Shown here one piece after another: positions 11,094 to 22,810 of a stretch of 64,000 nucleotides of DNA. The stretch covers positions 31,121,464-31,185,463 of the forward strand of contig NC_052518.1 in assembly GCF_014356525.2 (NCBI RefSeq). The letters run 5' to 3'. Position 1 is the stretch's first letter. Every line of letters begins with the position of its first letter. Below the pieces are notes generated by a model, which worked only from the letters and a program-made list of their open reading frames with translations, was not told where the DNA came from and made no database searches. The translations under genes were made by a program, and so were the position numbers. This DNA comes from Nilaparvata lugens (Eukaryota > Arthropoda > Insecta > Hemiptera > Delphacidae).

Positions 11094-12465
11094 TCCTATA
11101 ATATAAAACGAGCCAATTCTGTTGAGATGTTTTGATGTTTAAATGTTTAGATGTTTATGTATGTATTTCACCGGATCTCGAAAACGGCTCGATTCTCACG
11201 AAATTTAGAACATAGTAGGTTTATAATATAAAAATTCGATTGCACTAGGTTTCATCCCTGGAGAAACTCGCTGAAGGACATTGAAATAATTTATCAATTT
11301 CAATCCTGATTAATTCCAGTAGAACCAATCAGATAAGCTATCTTCTTGATATGGTCTTCTGTGATTTGTTTCGTGAAATTAATCAGGATTAATTTAACAT
11401 GCTTTTGTGAGAGAAATTTTTGCATTCCTCTGGGAATCAATCTCAATCCACTGTGATTAGATAGAACCTTTCTGTATGAACTATGAATATTTATTATAAT
11501 TTCTTCTTTCGTAATAATTTTTATATGCTTTTGTAGGTACTCCAGAGCGGAGCTCGGTGCCCCGATATTTATCATAAATTGGAACAGGTTGTCACTGATG
11601 TTGTGTTGTTGGTAGTATTTACTTTTTAACATTACAGGAGTAAATAACACAAGTCGAAATCTTTAAGTGGTTTGGTTTTTGGAATAAAGATATCATCTGA
11701 ACAAGTACATTTTGTAAATTCTATTTATTAATGCCAAATATCGGGGCACCGAGCTTTGCTCGTTATTTATTCATTGATAAACAGAACTCAATTCTTTAAA
11801 TGATTGGGGAAGGACTAACAGGCACAGCCCAAAACTGTTTCTTCCCCGAATTTTGATTTATACACTATAAAATTTATAGTTGGAATATTTAATATTCCAA
11901 AAAGTAGGATACACTTGAATTCAAGTGAAATTTTTAGTCCAAATATTTGAAAACATAAAACTTCTAATTTGGATTGTTTACATACCAAATAGAATAACAA
12001 AATAACACTCACTAATCACTTAGAACTGTAAAATAATGATTAACTTTGAATATTAAGATATATACCATCTCATGTCAAAAAATCAGATTACTGTATTTTG
12101 ATCGAGTCAATTAAAATTTCTAGATTTCTCGCGAGATACGATAAGCTAATTGATTACACAACTGATACACAGCGTCTCCCACATAGGCACACACATCTTC
12201 TGTTATCGACAGACGACGAAATCATCATCTATTTTTCCAAGGATGAATTATCCTTTTCATGTCCTTCAGGGAGTTATCTCAGGGACGAGACCTAGTGCAA
12301 TCGAATTTTGATATCATAAACCTACTATATTCTGAATTTCGTGAAAATCGTTAGAGCCGTTTCCGAGATCCGTTGAACATAAATAACCATATAACCAGAT
12401 AGCCAGATATAAAAATAGAAAAATATAAACAGATATACAGAAATTGCTCGCTTAGTATAATAGGA
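11094..12465. mobile_element. Inverted-repeat element of unknown class
   Basis: Ends are inverted copies: TCCTATAATATAAAACGAGC at 11,094 and the complement of TCCTATTATACTAAGCGAGC ending at 12,465. The homology continues inward to about 11,281 and from about 12,256. It includes GATCTCGAAAACGGCTCGAT paired with its near-complement, and ATTCGATTGCACTAGGT. Ends of this type are common in insect non-autonomous repeats, including Helitron-like ones, but I see no clear target duplication, so no class is assigned. Internally, CTCGGTGCCCCGATATTT at about 11,551 and its inverted copy at about 11,738 form a second nested pair. Confidence 0.6.
11300..11650 (-). other. Unrecognised 116-codon open frame inside an inverted-repeat element
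   Basis: An uninterrupted frame with normal-looking amino-acid composition, no low complexity and several lysine/isoleucine-rich segments (for example HIKIITKEEIIINIHSSYRK). I do not recognise it. It overlaps the CTCGGTGCCCCGATATTT repeat, which argues that part of the frame is repeat-derived. It may be a captured host exon or chance. Confidence 0.2.
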
Positions 12466-12475
12466 TAACAACTTA

Positions 12476-14180
12476 TAGTCCAGTCAAAGGAACCAGCCCC
12501 GAAAGAATTTTTTTCTATGGTTGTATATGTATTTTGGGGCGCTGAATTCTAATCTGAAATTTGCTGACACGCAAGAGGGCGACTTCACCCCCAAAATTTT
12601 GGACTTTTTTAAGTTTTCCATTTAATCTCGAGAACCTTGAATTTTTCGAGAAAAAGCATTCTCTATATAACATTAAAGATAGTTAAATTTCCAATGAATT
12701 GAGTGGTAGCGCAGGACTACTTCTTGGATTTTTTATCTGAAGTGTTCCAAAAGATACGCAACTCTAAATGTGCGAGAAATTTGTGATATTTCCCCCATTT
12801 TCACAGTCTCGCATATGCAACGGTGCGTATCTTGTGGAACACATCAGATAAAAAATCCAAAAAGTAGTCGATGTTGTGATGAATGTTCTCCTCTTTCCAC
12901 TCCCGTTAAAAAGTTACAGCCAATTGAATGATTAGGTATCTTCATTTTCTAATTTTTCTTGCGATTTTACTGTTATTAAAGAGTCTCTAAAATGAGTACA
13001 ATACATGATAGAAACTTGCGATTGGTCTTAAATGAGAGAAAATTTCATGCTCCATAGGCTGAAATTTAAATTTTTTTTTGCCTTAAATTGATCTTGAATT
13101 ATTGTTTATATCGAAAAACTGTCAAGACTGTGAAAATAAGAAAAATATCGCAAATTTCTTGATTTTTGAAACAAACGTATCTTACTTCACGATTATATTT
13201 TTACAAAAATCATTCACCTCCCATAAAAGAGGAGATTCTTTTCTCCAAATCAAGACCAAGTATCATTTTGAGTTACCGAGACACACAGTTTTGAATATAG
13301 AAATCGGTCATTTTTCTATGCATTGAAATATGGGCTGAAATACACTAAAGGAGGAATTTCCTATTCTTATAACAAATTTTAGTGACATGATACATGATTT
13401 TTAACCGCCTTGACGTGCTGATATGAACGAGCTGTAGTACGAGGAGATGTGATCATTCAGTCAAAATTCATAAGTGATTAAAGTTTTGATCCTGGACGAA
13501 TCCTTATGTGTGCCCCCCACTAGGAAATACTGAAATCTTACGAGTGATTCTCATAGAACATAACCCTCGTAAGGTGATTTCAGCCGAAATGTGTTTCTTT
13601 TTTGTTAGGAAGGCCATGAAAAGGTATTATAATGAAAATTTGAATTTTGGCTGTAGGACATGATTTTTTATTTTTGGGTGTATTCCCCCTCCCACCACTA
13701 CTAAATTCAAAAATACCTAAGGAATTCTGTTCAGAATTAATATTGTTAATTCACGTGATGTGTGGATTTCTATCATTACTAGAAAAAGATCCTAGTTGTA
13801 TAGGGTAGAAGTGGTAGGTTTGCATAATTTTGGAAACCCCTTAAAAAAATACCCCTTTTTCTGAAAACTCTTAGCTCTGGAATCAAAAATCGTGGAGTCC
13901 TGCACGACCACTCAATTTATTGAAAATTTTATTATGTTTTATATTTTAAATATAAATTTAATTATCTTCAATGTTATATAGAGAATGGTTTTTCTCGAAA
14001 AATTCAAGGTTCTCGAGATTAAATGGAAAACTTAAAAAAGTCCAAAATTTTGGGGGTGAAGCCACCCTCTGGCGTATCAGCAAATTTCAGATTAGGATTC
14101 AGGGCCCCAAAATAGATATAGAACCGTCGCAAAAAATTCTTTCGGGCTGTTTCCTGAAAAACAACTATTTGACTGGACTA
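12476..14180. mobile_element. Foldback MITE-like element, 1,705 bp
   Basis: The left end TAGTCCAGTCAAA (12,476) and right end TTGACTGGACTA (ending 14,180) are inverted. Homology continues through arms of about 245-290 bp (12,476-12,722 and 13,893-14,180), including the GAAAGAATTTTTT, AATCTCGAGAACCTTGAATT and GACCACTCAATT-type segments. TTA flanks both ends and could be a 3-bp target duplication. Inside, 12,725-12,860 holds another hairpin (GTGTTCCAAAAGATACGCA paired with TGCGTATCTTGTGGAACAC). 13,100-13,560 is related to the foldback arms in the neighbouring hAT element. No coding capacity is recognised. Confidence 0.7.
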
Positions 14181-14649
14181 TTATACAAAACAGAAAAAAG
14201 TAATAAAGCATTACACTTATTACTTGATTACTGTGTGGTGGTAAATAGGGTGTGAATTTGAAAGATTGAAATTTGCTTCATTTGATATTTTTCACAAATT
14301 TTTGACAAGAGAAGTTTTTCCTCCTGTCAAATTCACTAGAGTTTGCGATGTTGTTTATAATTGCATTCCCATTCCAGAGACATTAATATCATCATGAAAC
14401 GCCTTCGAGATTAAAATAATTATTAGATTGAGATGTACATTACAATTTAACTTATCATTGTGCTTTTAAGAAAATTAAGTTGCAACAGCAAGGAAACTCA
14501 AAGGACCATTGTAAATTAATCAAGCAAAGGAAATCAGAATAAAAGTGGATGTTGAAGTTATAATTTATTTTTGTCAAAGATTTACCTTCAAACTCATAGG
14601 CTTAGAATTACTAAAATTCCTGCATACAAAATATTATCAATTGTATTTT
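14181..14649. other. AT-rich interval, nothing identified
   Basis: Between the foldback element and the tandem array. Base composition is ordinary and no open frame, hairpin or repeat stands out. It is part of the larger insertion. Confidence 0.4.
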
Positions 14650-15540
14650 TTATGATAAATGAAAAATTGATTTTTACTCCTGAACTAGAGGTGCTTAAAA
14701 CGTGGAAACCTGCACCAGAGTGTAGGTCTATGAGAAGCTACTCTCAGCAGAAATTCACGTTTTGAGCCATCACAGTTCTCAAATAATTCCCACTCATATT
14801 ATATCTCATGTACTATATATGAAAAATCAAAAATCGATTATTACTCCTGAACTAGAGTTGCTCGAGACGTTGAAACCTGCACAAGAGTAGTGGTCTATTG
14901 AAAGCTTTTCTTAGCAGAAATTCACGTTTCGAGCCATCACAGTTCTCAAGTAATTACCGCTCATGGTATGTCCCATGTACTATATGGTGAATCAAAGAAT
15001 TGATTATGACTCCTGAACTAGAGGTGCTCGAAACGTGGAAACCTGCACAAGAGTAGAGGTCTATGAGAAGCTACTCTCAGCAGAAAATCACGTTTTGAGC
15101 CATCACAGTTCTCAAGTAATTCCCACTCATATTATATCCCATGTACCATATGATAAATCAAAAATCGATTTTAACTCCTGAACTAGAGGTGCTCAAAACG
15201 TGGAAACCTGCACAAGAGTGAAGGTCCATGAGAAGCTTCTCTCATTATGAATTGACGTTTTGAGCCATCACAGTTCTCAAGTAATTACCACTCATAGTAT
15301 ATCCCATGTACCATATGATAAATCAAAAATCGATTATAACTCCAGAACTAGAGGTGCTCAAAACGTGAACACCTGCACGAGAGTAGAGGTCCATGAGAAG
15401 CTACTCTCAGCAGAAATTCACGATTTGAGCCAGTCTTTTCCTTGTACCATATGATAAATGAAAAATTGATTTTTACTCCTGAACTAGAGGTGCTTAAAAC
15501 GTGGAAACCTGCACCAGAGTGTAGGTCTATGAGAAGCTAT
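14650..15540. repeat. Tandem array, six copies of a 165-bp unit
   Basis: The word TGAACTAGAG (AGAACTAGAG in one copy) recurs at 14,681, 14,848, 15,014, 15,179, 15,344 and 15,480. The period is 165-167 bp except for the last step of 136 bp, which reflects a deletion. Units also share GAAACCTGCAC, GAGAAGCT and GAGCCATCACAGTTCTCAA. The first and last units are the same over nearly 90 bp, while the middle units differ. Small open frames that span units are repeat artefacts. Confidence 0.9.
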
Positions 15541-15749
15541 ATTGAGTTACACTTAGTAAAATATAACATTGTAAAGGTGGGAAAAAGTATTAAAATTAAA
15601 TACATTAGGATAATCTATTTAATACCTTGATTTTTAGCCATGATTCAATATGTTTACATAAAATATAAAAAAATCATGCCCCCCCCCAAAAATGTTGATG
15701 GCGCAAATTGCGCCATGCCCCCCCCTTGTGGGCACCCCTGTCAAATTCA
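15541..15749. other. Right end of the large insertion with a palindromic C-rich patch
   Basis: AT-rich until about 15,675. It then has runs of eight or nine C flanking GATGGCGCAAATTGCGCCAT (15,699 region), whose core is a perfect palindrome. The hAT-like right end TGGGCACCCCTG follows. The C-runs mirror those just inside the left end at 7,478-7,540. Confidence 0.6.
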
Positions 15750-16019
15750 GAAGCAAACTTTCCTTGCATCTAGTTATACAACTATTCAATATTTTGTCAG
15801 TTAATCATCTGTTCCAATTGTAATCAATATGTAGTACATTTCAAATAGACAAACAAAACAATGAAGAATGTATGCTTCAGATGGAGGTGGTTCAGCATGC
15901 TTGTTTTCCAATTCTACAGCTACTGTTTGGTTAAAATTCACAGAAATACTGAGGATTGGTCTGTCACAGCTAGAAAATTTGCAAGTTTCAACAATCCCAT
16001 GATATTAGGTTTTTATTAA
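15750..16019. other. Flank resuming after the insertion
   Basis: From CTTTCCTTGCAT onward it corresponds to 23,734-23,750 and then, after the hAT relic there, to 24,545 onward (CAACTATTCAATATTTTGT). It diverges by about 15,800. No gene is seen. Confidence 0.55.
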
Positions 16020-16402
16020 CCTTCTGGTAGTCATGCCCTACTCAATCACACGAGCAGTTGCATGTTGTATTTTGTACAACATCCAATTTTCCAAGTGTTA
16101 TGTACTCCGTTTACTGTCAAAACATATTAATTACCATCAATTTTGGGTTATTGGTTCGTTTACAGTCCCGGTATACAGTCTTTCCTTATCTTATGCACAG
16201 TGCGACTTATGCACTGTTGCGACTAAATGTCACCTAGAGACTGAACCATTGCTCGGTTGATACTGCAACTCAGTGGAGTGATGGGTGGAAATTTTGGAAT
16301 GCATAGGTGACTCATTCACTGACACCACCCCATTCAATAGTTTTGTGCAGCCAAAAAAACTGACACTGTTGTACTTTTTAGAACAGCGTGACTGCCGGAA
16401 GG
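16020..16402. mobile_element. piggyBac-like MITE, 383 bp
   Basis: The ends are inverted: CCTTCTGGTAGTCATGC at 16,020 and GCGTGACTGCCGGAAGG ending at 16,402 (two or three mismatches). Both are bordered by TTAA (16,016-16,019 and 16,403-16,406). TTAA duplication with CC..GG ends is the piggyBac signature. The open frame at 16,033-16,260 lies wholly inside and resembles no transposase. Confidence 0.8.
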
Positions 16403-16406
16403 TTAA

Positions 16407-16915
16407 GGAATGGAACAGTTATAGCCTATTATGTACAAGTAATAGCCTACTACATACAAGATGAAATTGAGTATTGGTAATTTACATCATCCCATACGAC
16501 AGTATTTAAATCAGTTGTTCTACTATAGGTGTTATTTTTTATTTGTATATACAGATTAAGTTAATGCAGTATATTGCATTAGTTTTGTAATATTCAAAAA
16601 ATTATTTCATTATAGCTAGTTCTGCAATGAAGATATTCTGAAAATGCAATATATAACTTTAGTATTGTCATAGTAACAATTACCTCTTATAGTAAAGATA
16701 GTTCTTGAAGATAATTTACATAATTTCATACTACAATATTAACATCAGTATGTTCCATGATATATGTTATTTTCCATCTCAATATATTGATACAGAAAAT
16801 GCAAAATATTACATTAGTATTGTCATGGTTGAACAATTATTATACTGGGTGAAATTATTATTATTATTATTTTGGGTGAAAATTTTGATATATTTTTTTG
16901 ATATAGTTTTTTATA
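16407..16915. other. AT-rich interval with short local duplications
   Basis: ATTAGTATTGTCAT-like words recur near 16,660 and 16,815, suggesting small local duplications. No gene or terminal repeats are seen. A poly-TTA stretch precedes the alpha block. Confidence 0.4.
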
Positions 16916-17825
16916 GAAAATTTTCTTAAAACAATGAGGGGGCCAGGTCCCCCATTGACAAAATCAATGTTTCCTCAGTGCAAGGCGATGTTTTAGGATT
17001 TTCTGAGTCAATTGAGCTTGGATTCAAATTTGTATCCATTCCCCCCCTAATTTTTCAAAAATTGAGGGGGGCATCATCGACCCCAAAAATGGAAATTTCA
17101 AAAAATCCGTAATTTTACCAATGCCTGCTGGAACTCCTAGAAACTTTCTGATGGAATTTAGAGTTGTCACATGCCCCAGTTTGGCTGGAAATTTTTCAAA
17201 TTTTGACTCTTGAGTTTGTTTTAAAAAAAATGACAGGTCCAAGCCCCCTATTGCGAAAATCGATGGTTCGTCTGTGCAAGGTGATGTTTTAGGATCTCCA
17301 GAGTCGATTGAGTGGGAATTCGAAACTGTAACAATTCCTCCCTTGAATTTCCAAAAATTGAGGGGGGCATAATCTACCCAAAAATAAAAATTTCGAAAAA
17401 TCAATGATTTTTCCGATACCTGCTAGTACTCTTACAGACTTTTTGATGAAAGTTAGTATTGTCACATGCCCTAGTTTGACTGGGAATTTTTCAAATTTTT
17501 ATTGCAAAAAAAATGGATGAAAATTCAGTTCCCCCCCGCAACCCCTGACACCCGGTCAGAATCTTATTCCAGCAATCTAGTAATGTTGAGGCACTGAACA
17601 AAAAAGTTTTCTTGCACTTTGCTGAGAAATGTGCGGTTCAAAAGTTGAAAATATTGAGGGGGGTCCGGGAGCCCCCAAAAATGAAAAATTCTTTTATATT
17701 ATAATCATTCCTATGATTTCAATCACTTGTCAATCGAATCCAACAGAGCACCAACCACCACAACAACCACCCTTGTCAGGAGGTTTTCAAATGCTCTGGC
17801 TTTAGTATATATTAACTCACACTTT
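16916..17825. repeat. Alpha-module repeats
   Basis: Two consecutive alpha monomers. One has the GAGGGGGCC-GGTCCCCC hairpin at about 16,936, the other TGACAGGTCC-AAGCCCCC at about 17,230. Each is followed by GATGTTTTAGGATCT and then a CCCCCC...GAGGGGGGCATCAT stem. The segment ends in the CCAACCACCACAACAACCAC passage that precedes beta or gamma modules elsewhere. Confidence 0.8.
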
Positions 17826-18195
17826 CGCTTGGTAGGGTGGCTTAGGTTGGGTAGTATTTTTTGATAAGGTGGGTTAGGTAGGGTAGATTAAGTAGGTTAT
17901 ATTGGGTAGGGTAGGTTTGGTTGTCAACATTAGGTTAAATAGTTTAGGTAGATTATTTCAGGTAGGGTGGCTTAGGTTGAGTGGGTTGTGTAGGGTGGTG
18001 TAGGAAGAGTAGTTTAAGTAGGGTGCAATATATTAGGTTGAATAGCATAATTCATGTAGGGTGGCTTAGGTGGGGTAGGTTAAGTAGATTGACTGATAGA
18101 GGGTTGAATAGGTAGGTTGGGTAAAGTAGGATAGATAGGGTAGTGTTGGTGGGATTGGTTCGGTAGGACAGGTAGAGTATAGGCTGGGTTCAAGT
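17826..18195. repeat. Degenerate TTAGG-like array (gamma module)
   Basis: G-rich words (GGTGGGTTAGGTAGGG and relatives) ending with AGGACAGGTAGAGTATAGGC. Here gamma follows alpha directly, without a beta patch. Confidence 0.75.
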
Positions 18196-19650
18196 TTAGA
18201 AATGGAAATTTTGAAAAATCTAGAGGCACTGAACAAAAGATTTCTTTTGCACATTGGTGAGAAATGTGCGGTTCAAAAGTTGAAAATATTGGGGGGGTCC
18301 AGGAGGATCCTTAATGTCAAATTGATTATTTTTGCTATTTTTTATTAACTTTTTATTCACTTTTGATCATTTTTTGACATATGTCAACATCATTTCACAG
18401 TTCAGTGCGACTTCAGATTTTTCGAAATCACCAAAAATCACACTACCTTCCTCGAGTGCCCCCTGGATTTAATTTTTGGCTTGATGATACACCATCAGTT
18501 CAATCCATCCAGTTCTCATTTATGATGAATAGCCTTATTCCGATGTGCTGAGTAAGATTGTTCCTCTTGACTTTGCTTTGAAATCAAGCATTGAAAAGTT
18601 GAAAAAACTGAGGTGGTCCTTGGTCCCTACCAAGGTGAATTCTGTCATATTTTTTCCTTTTTTCACCACTTTCAATTATTGTCTGACATATTCTAACATC
18701 AATATACAGTGTGACTGCAGATTTTTCTCAAAATTTTCTCAAAAAAATGAGGGGGCCGGGCCCCCTATTGAAAAAGTTGATGTTTGTCTGTGCAAGGCGA
18801 TGTTTAAGGATCTCCAGAGTTGATTGAGTTTGGATTTAAAACTGTATTGATTCGCCCCCTCAATTTTCCAAAAATTGAGGGGAGCATCATTGACACTAAA
18901 AATGGAAATTTCATAAAATCAATGATTTTCCCGATGCCTGCTAGTACTCTCACAGACTTTCTGATGAAAGTTAGTATTTTCACATGCGCCAGTTTGGCTG
19001 GGAATTTTTCAAATTTTCATTACAAAACACTTATGGTAATTTCGTTCCCCCCCCCCACCACCTGGAACACGGTCAAAATTTTATTGTGAGGATCAAGTAA
19101 TGTCGAGGCACTGATCAAAGAGTTACCTTTGCACTTTGCTGAGAAATGTGCAGTTCAAAAGTTGAAAATATTGGGGGGTCCAGGGGGACCCCAAGGTGAA
19201 ATCTGTTATTCTTGCTATTTTTATTCACATTTTCATCACTTTTGATCATTTTTTGACATATGTCAACATCATCTCACAGTTCAGTGTGACTGCAGATTTT
19301 TCGAAATTGCCAAAATTCACACAGCCCCCCCTTGAGTGCCCTCTTGATTTAATTCTCGGTTCGATGATACACTATCAGTTCAATCCATCCACTTCCCATA
19401 TTTATGATAAATAGCCTTATTCGGATAGCCTTATTGGTGGTTCGAATATGATATTTTGGTAGATAGATTACATCTATGACATCTTGAAGGACAGTGTTGA
19501 ACATTTAAAAATATCCAGAAAAAAAATATCCCTCACATTCTAAGAAACCATTGTTGGTTGAAAAGGAATATATCATAAGATTGTGGTCATGTTTGACTTT
19601 CCTATAAAAATAACAATTGAAAAGGTGGGAAAATTGAGGGGGTCCTCAAG
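18196..19650. repeat. Alpha-module repeats
   Basis: Includes a clear hairpin at about 18,854-18,884 (CCCCCTCAATTTTCC, loop, AAAATTGAGGGG). A GAGGGGGCCGGGCCCCC hairpin lies at about 18,749. The tail near 19,430-19,620 carries the delta passage GATATTTTGGTAGATAG, which is also at 24,770 and 48,725. Confidence 0.8.
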
Positions 19651-20045
19651 TAGGTTAGGTAGGTTAGTTTTGGTAGGGTGGGTTAGATAGAATAGGTTAG
19701 GTAGGGTGAGATTGGTGATTAGGTAGGGTAGTTTAGGTAAGGTAAGTTAGGTAGAGTAGATTGAGTAGTGTGGGATAGGTAGAGTAGAGTTTATCACTTT
19801 TTATGACTGTATAGAGTTCAATTGCAGCCTCCATGCTCCGGCTGGGAGGCAGGCTTTGCACACCCAAGTAGGTTAGCTTGGGTAGGGTGGGTTAGATAGA
19901 GTAGGTTAGGTAGGGTGGGATAGGTGATTAGGTAGAGTAGGTTAGGTAGGGTAGTTTAGGTAGGGTGGGTTAGTTAGAGTAGATAAAGTAGTGTGGGATA
20001 GGTAGAGTCGAGTTTAGTAGAATAGAGTAATAGAGATGGTTGGTT
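19651..20045. repeat. Gamma array with a small beta patch inside
   Basis: Two gamma stretches separated at about 19,800-19,868 by a beta scrap (GCAGCCTCCATGC ... GGGAGGCAGGCTTTGC). The order gamma-beta-gamma shows that the modules recombine. Confidence 0.7.
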
Positions 20046-20455
20046 GGTAGATTGGTTCTCTCTAAGGTGAAATCTCTTATATTTAAACTAATAATAATGA
20101 ATAATATTATAACTTCAACTATTTGATATTCATGCAGACAATCTAAATCATATTCAGTATTTATTCATTTTTATTCTATATTATAGATTGCAGAAAATCT
20201 ATAAGCTCTATTCATGGAAATATAAATACCAATTCAAATTACACAAATTTCAATATTTTTTTTCTCATCCCTTCATTTTCAAGTTAATCAGGACAAACTG
20301 ACACATGTGGCAAGTTCATTATTCATAATGACAAAGTTGGAGTAGGAGATGAACACTATGAGAAGATGAGTTATTGATGGATGATCAGAGGTGGAGAAGA
20401 GAAGTTACAATGGAATGGAGAAAAGAGTTTGATATAATGATAGAGAATGTATTTT
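20046..20455. other. Non-repetitive AT-rich interval
   Basis: Ordinary AT-rich sequence with no internal repeats, no convincing open frame and no relation I can see to the surrounding modules. It could be old unique DNA caught between arrays. Confidence 0.4.
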
Positions 20456-22655
20456 ACCCCCCTGTATTCAAAGAATGTATTATACCCCCCTCGAGTGCCT
20501 CCTGGATGTAATTTTAGGGTTTCTGATATACTATCAGCAGCACAGACGGCAGGTTAAGTGATTTCAACATCGAAAACTGATGTGAAAAATACAGAGACAG
20601 TCAATTCTTGGCTGCAAAAATCCTGGAAAATGAACCAAAATTGACAAAAATTGAAAAATCACCCTCCCACCACCTCTATTGTTTTTTTTGTTAATTTTCG
20701 CGGGAGTGATGCTTTTTCGGCTGCTAAATTCGATTTTGAGCATAAAAACCCCTGTAAATGTGATCCATGACCAGCACTGTATATGAGGGTCCCCCCCCAC
20801 GCACCCCTAGAATCAAAAATTTTGTTATTCAACAATTTTTCTGTGAATTATTTTTGGTCCCCTTCCTGAAGATATCATTCATGAGATTGTAAGATTCACA
20901 GTTTTCTTAAAACAGAAAATAGGGCCAGGCCCCCTATTGACAAAATTGATTTTTTGTCTATTTAAGGCGATGTTTTAGGATTTTCTGAGTTGATTGAGCT
21001 TGGATTCAAAACTGAAGCCATTGCCCCCCTAATTTTTCAAAAATTGAGGGGGGCATCATCGACCCCCAAAATGGAAATTTCTAAAAATCCATGAGTTTCC
21101 CAATGCCTGCTGGAGCTCCTAGAAACTTTTTGATGGAATTTAGAGTTGTCACATGCCCCAGTTTTGCTGGGAATTTTTCAAATTTTGACTCTTGAGAATG
21201 TTTCTAAAGAAATGAGGGGTTCGAGCCCCCTATTGTGGAGATTGATGATTCGTCTGTGCAAGGCAATGTTTTAGGATCTCCAGAGTCGATTGAGATGGAA
21301 TTCAAAACTGTAGCTATACCCCCCCTTCAATTTCCAAAAATTGAGGGTGCATCATTGACCCCCAAAATGAAAATTTCGGGAAATCAATAATCTTTCCTAT
21401 GCCTGCTAGTACTCTTACAGGCTCTCTGATGAAAGTTAGTATTGTCACATGCCCAAGTTTGGCTGGGAATTTTTCAAATTTTTATTACAAAATAAATCCA
21501 TTCTCTGTTCCCCCAGCACCTTCCGTGACCTGGTCGAAAATCTATTCTAGCAATCTAGTAATGTTAAGGCATTGAACAGAAAGGCTATCTTGCACTTTGC
21601 TGGGAAATGTGCAGTTCAAAAATTGAAAATATTGGGGGGGTCCAGGAGCCTCCCAAAGTGAAAAATTCTCGGATATCATGATTCTTCCTATGGTTTCAAC
21701 CACTTGTCAATCGAATCCAATAGAGCACCAACCACCACAACAACCACCCTTGTCAGTAGAAATACAGAGACAGTCAATTCTTGGCTGCAAAAGTCCTGGA
21801 AAATGAGCCAAAATTGACAAAAATCAAAAAATCACCCTCCTGGATGTAATTTTGGGGTTTCTGATACACTATCAGCAGCATAGACGGCAGGTTTAGTGAT
21901 TTCAACATTAAAAACTGATGTGAAAAATACAGAGACAGTCAATTCTTGACTGCAAGAATCCTGGAAAATGAGCCAAAATTGACAAAAATCGAAAAATCAC
22001 CCTCCTACCCCCCTATTGTTTTTTTTCCGGTTAATTTTTGTAGGGGTGATGTTTTTTCGGCTGCTTAATTCAATTTTGAGCATAAAAAAACCTGTAAATG
22101 TGATTCATGACCAGCACTGTATATGAGGAACCCCCCCACGACCCCCTTGAATCAAAAATTTTTTTTTTGACAATTTTTCTGTGGGTTATTTTTGATCCTC
22201 TTCCTAATGATATCATTCATGGAATTGTGAGATTCACAGTTATGGCTGGGAATATCACACTTTCTTTTCTAGAAAATTCTCTTAAAACAATGAGGGGGCC
22301 AGGCCCCCTATTGACAAAATCAATGTTTCGTCTGTTTAAGGCGATGTTTTAGGATTTTCTGAGTCGATTCAGCTTGGATTAAAATTTTTAGCCATTCCCC
22401 CCTAATTTTTAAAAATTGAGGGGGGCATCATCGACCATCAAAATGGAAATTTTGAAAAATCCATAATTTTCCCAATGCCTGATGGAACTCCTAGAAACTT
22501 TCTGATGGAATTTAGAGTTGTCACATGCCCCAGTTTGGCTGGGAATTTTTTAAATTTTGACTCTTGAGATTGTTTTCAAAAAAATGAGGGTTCCAAGCCC
22601 CCTATTGCGAAAATCGATGGTTCGTCTGTGCAAGGCGATGTTTTAGGATCTCCAG
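20456..22655. repeat. Alpha-module repeats with an internal partial duplication
   Basis: Several alpha monomers, with hairpins near 20,928 and 22,291. The passage AGACAGTCAATTCTTGGCTG is present at about 21,770 and again, slightly changed, at about 21,935. This indicates a local duplication or unequal exchange that cut the first copy short. Confidence 0.75.
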
Positions 22656-22810
22656 AGCCCCCTGCACCCCTATATGGGGTGGGTTAGCAGCCTCTGTGCT
22701 TCGCGCTCTGGCTGGGAGGTGGGCTTCGCCCGCTCAATCATCTTTTATGACTGTATAGTATTGGGTAGCAGCCTCTGCACTTAGTGCTCTGGCTGGGAGG
22801 CAGGCTTTGC
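22656..22810. repeat. GC-rich palindromic patch (beta module)
   Basis: CCCCCTGCACCCC, then GCAGCCTCTGTGCTTCGCGC, GGGCTTCGCCCGC and a second diverged half-unit. It again stands between alpha and gamma. Confidence 0.75.

Larger units (their letters stand above)
7465..15749. mobile_element. Nested 8.3-kb insertion with hAT-like ends
   Basis: The left end begins CAGGGGTGCCCA at 7,465 and the right end carries TGGGCACCCCTG at 15,729-15,740, a perfect 12-bp inverted pair typical in style of hAT termini. GAAGCAA occurs just left of the insertion (7,458-7,464) and again at 15,750-15,756. The sequence then resumes as CTTTCCTTGCAT, matching the near-empty paralog at 23,728-23,745. Nine bases (15,741-15,749) lie between the right inverted end and the second GAAGCAA, so the right junction is irregular. 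Inside are at least three other elements and a tandem array. No transposase of its own is seen. It may be one element swollen by later insertions. Confidence 0.65.

Noticed and set aside
14650..15540. CRISPR-like regular spacing
   Set aside because: The whole 165-bp unit repeats without unique spacers, and the DNA is eukaryotic.
16033..16260. 75-codon frame at 16,033
   Set aside because: Lies inside the 383-bp MITE and resembles no known protein.
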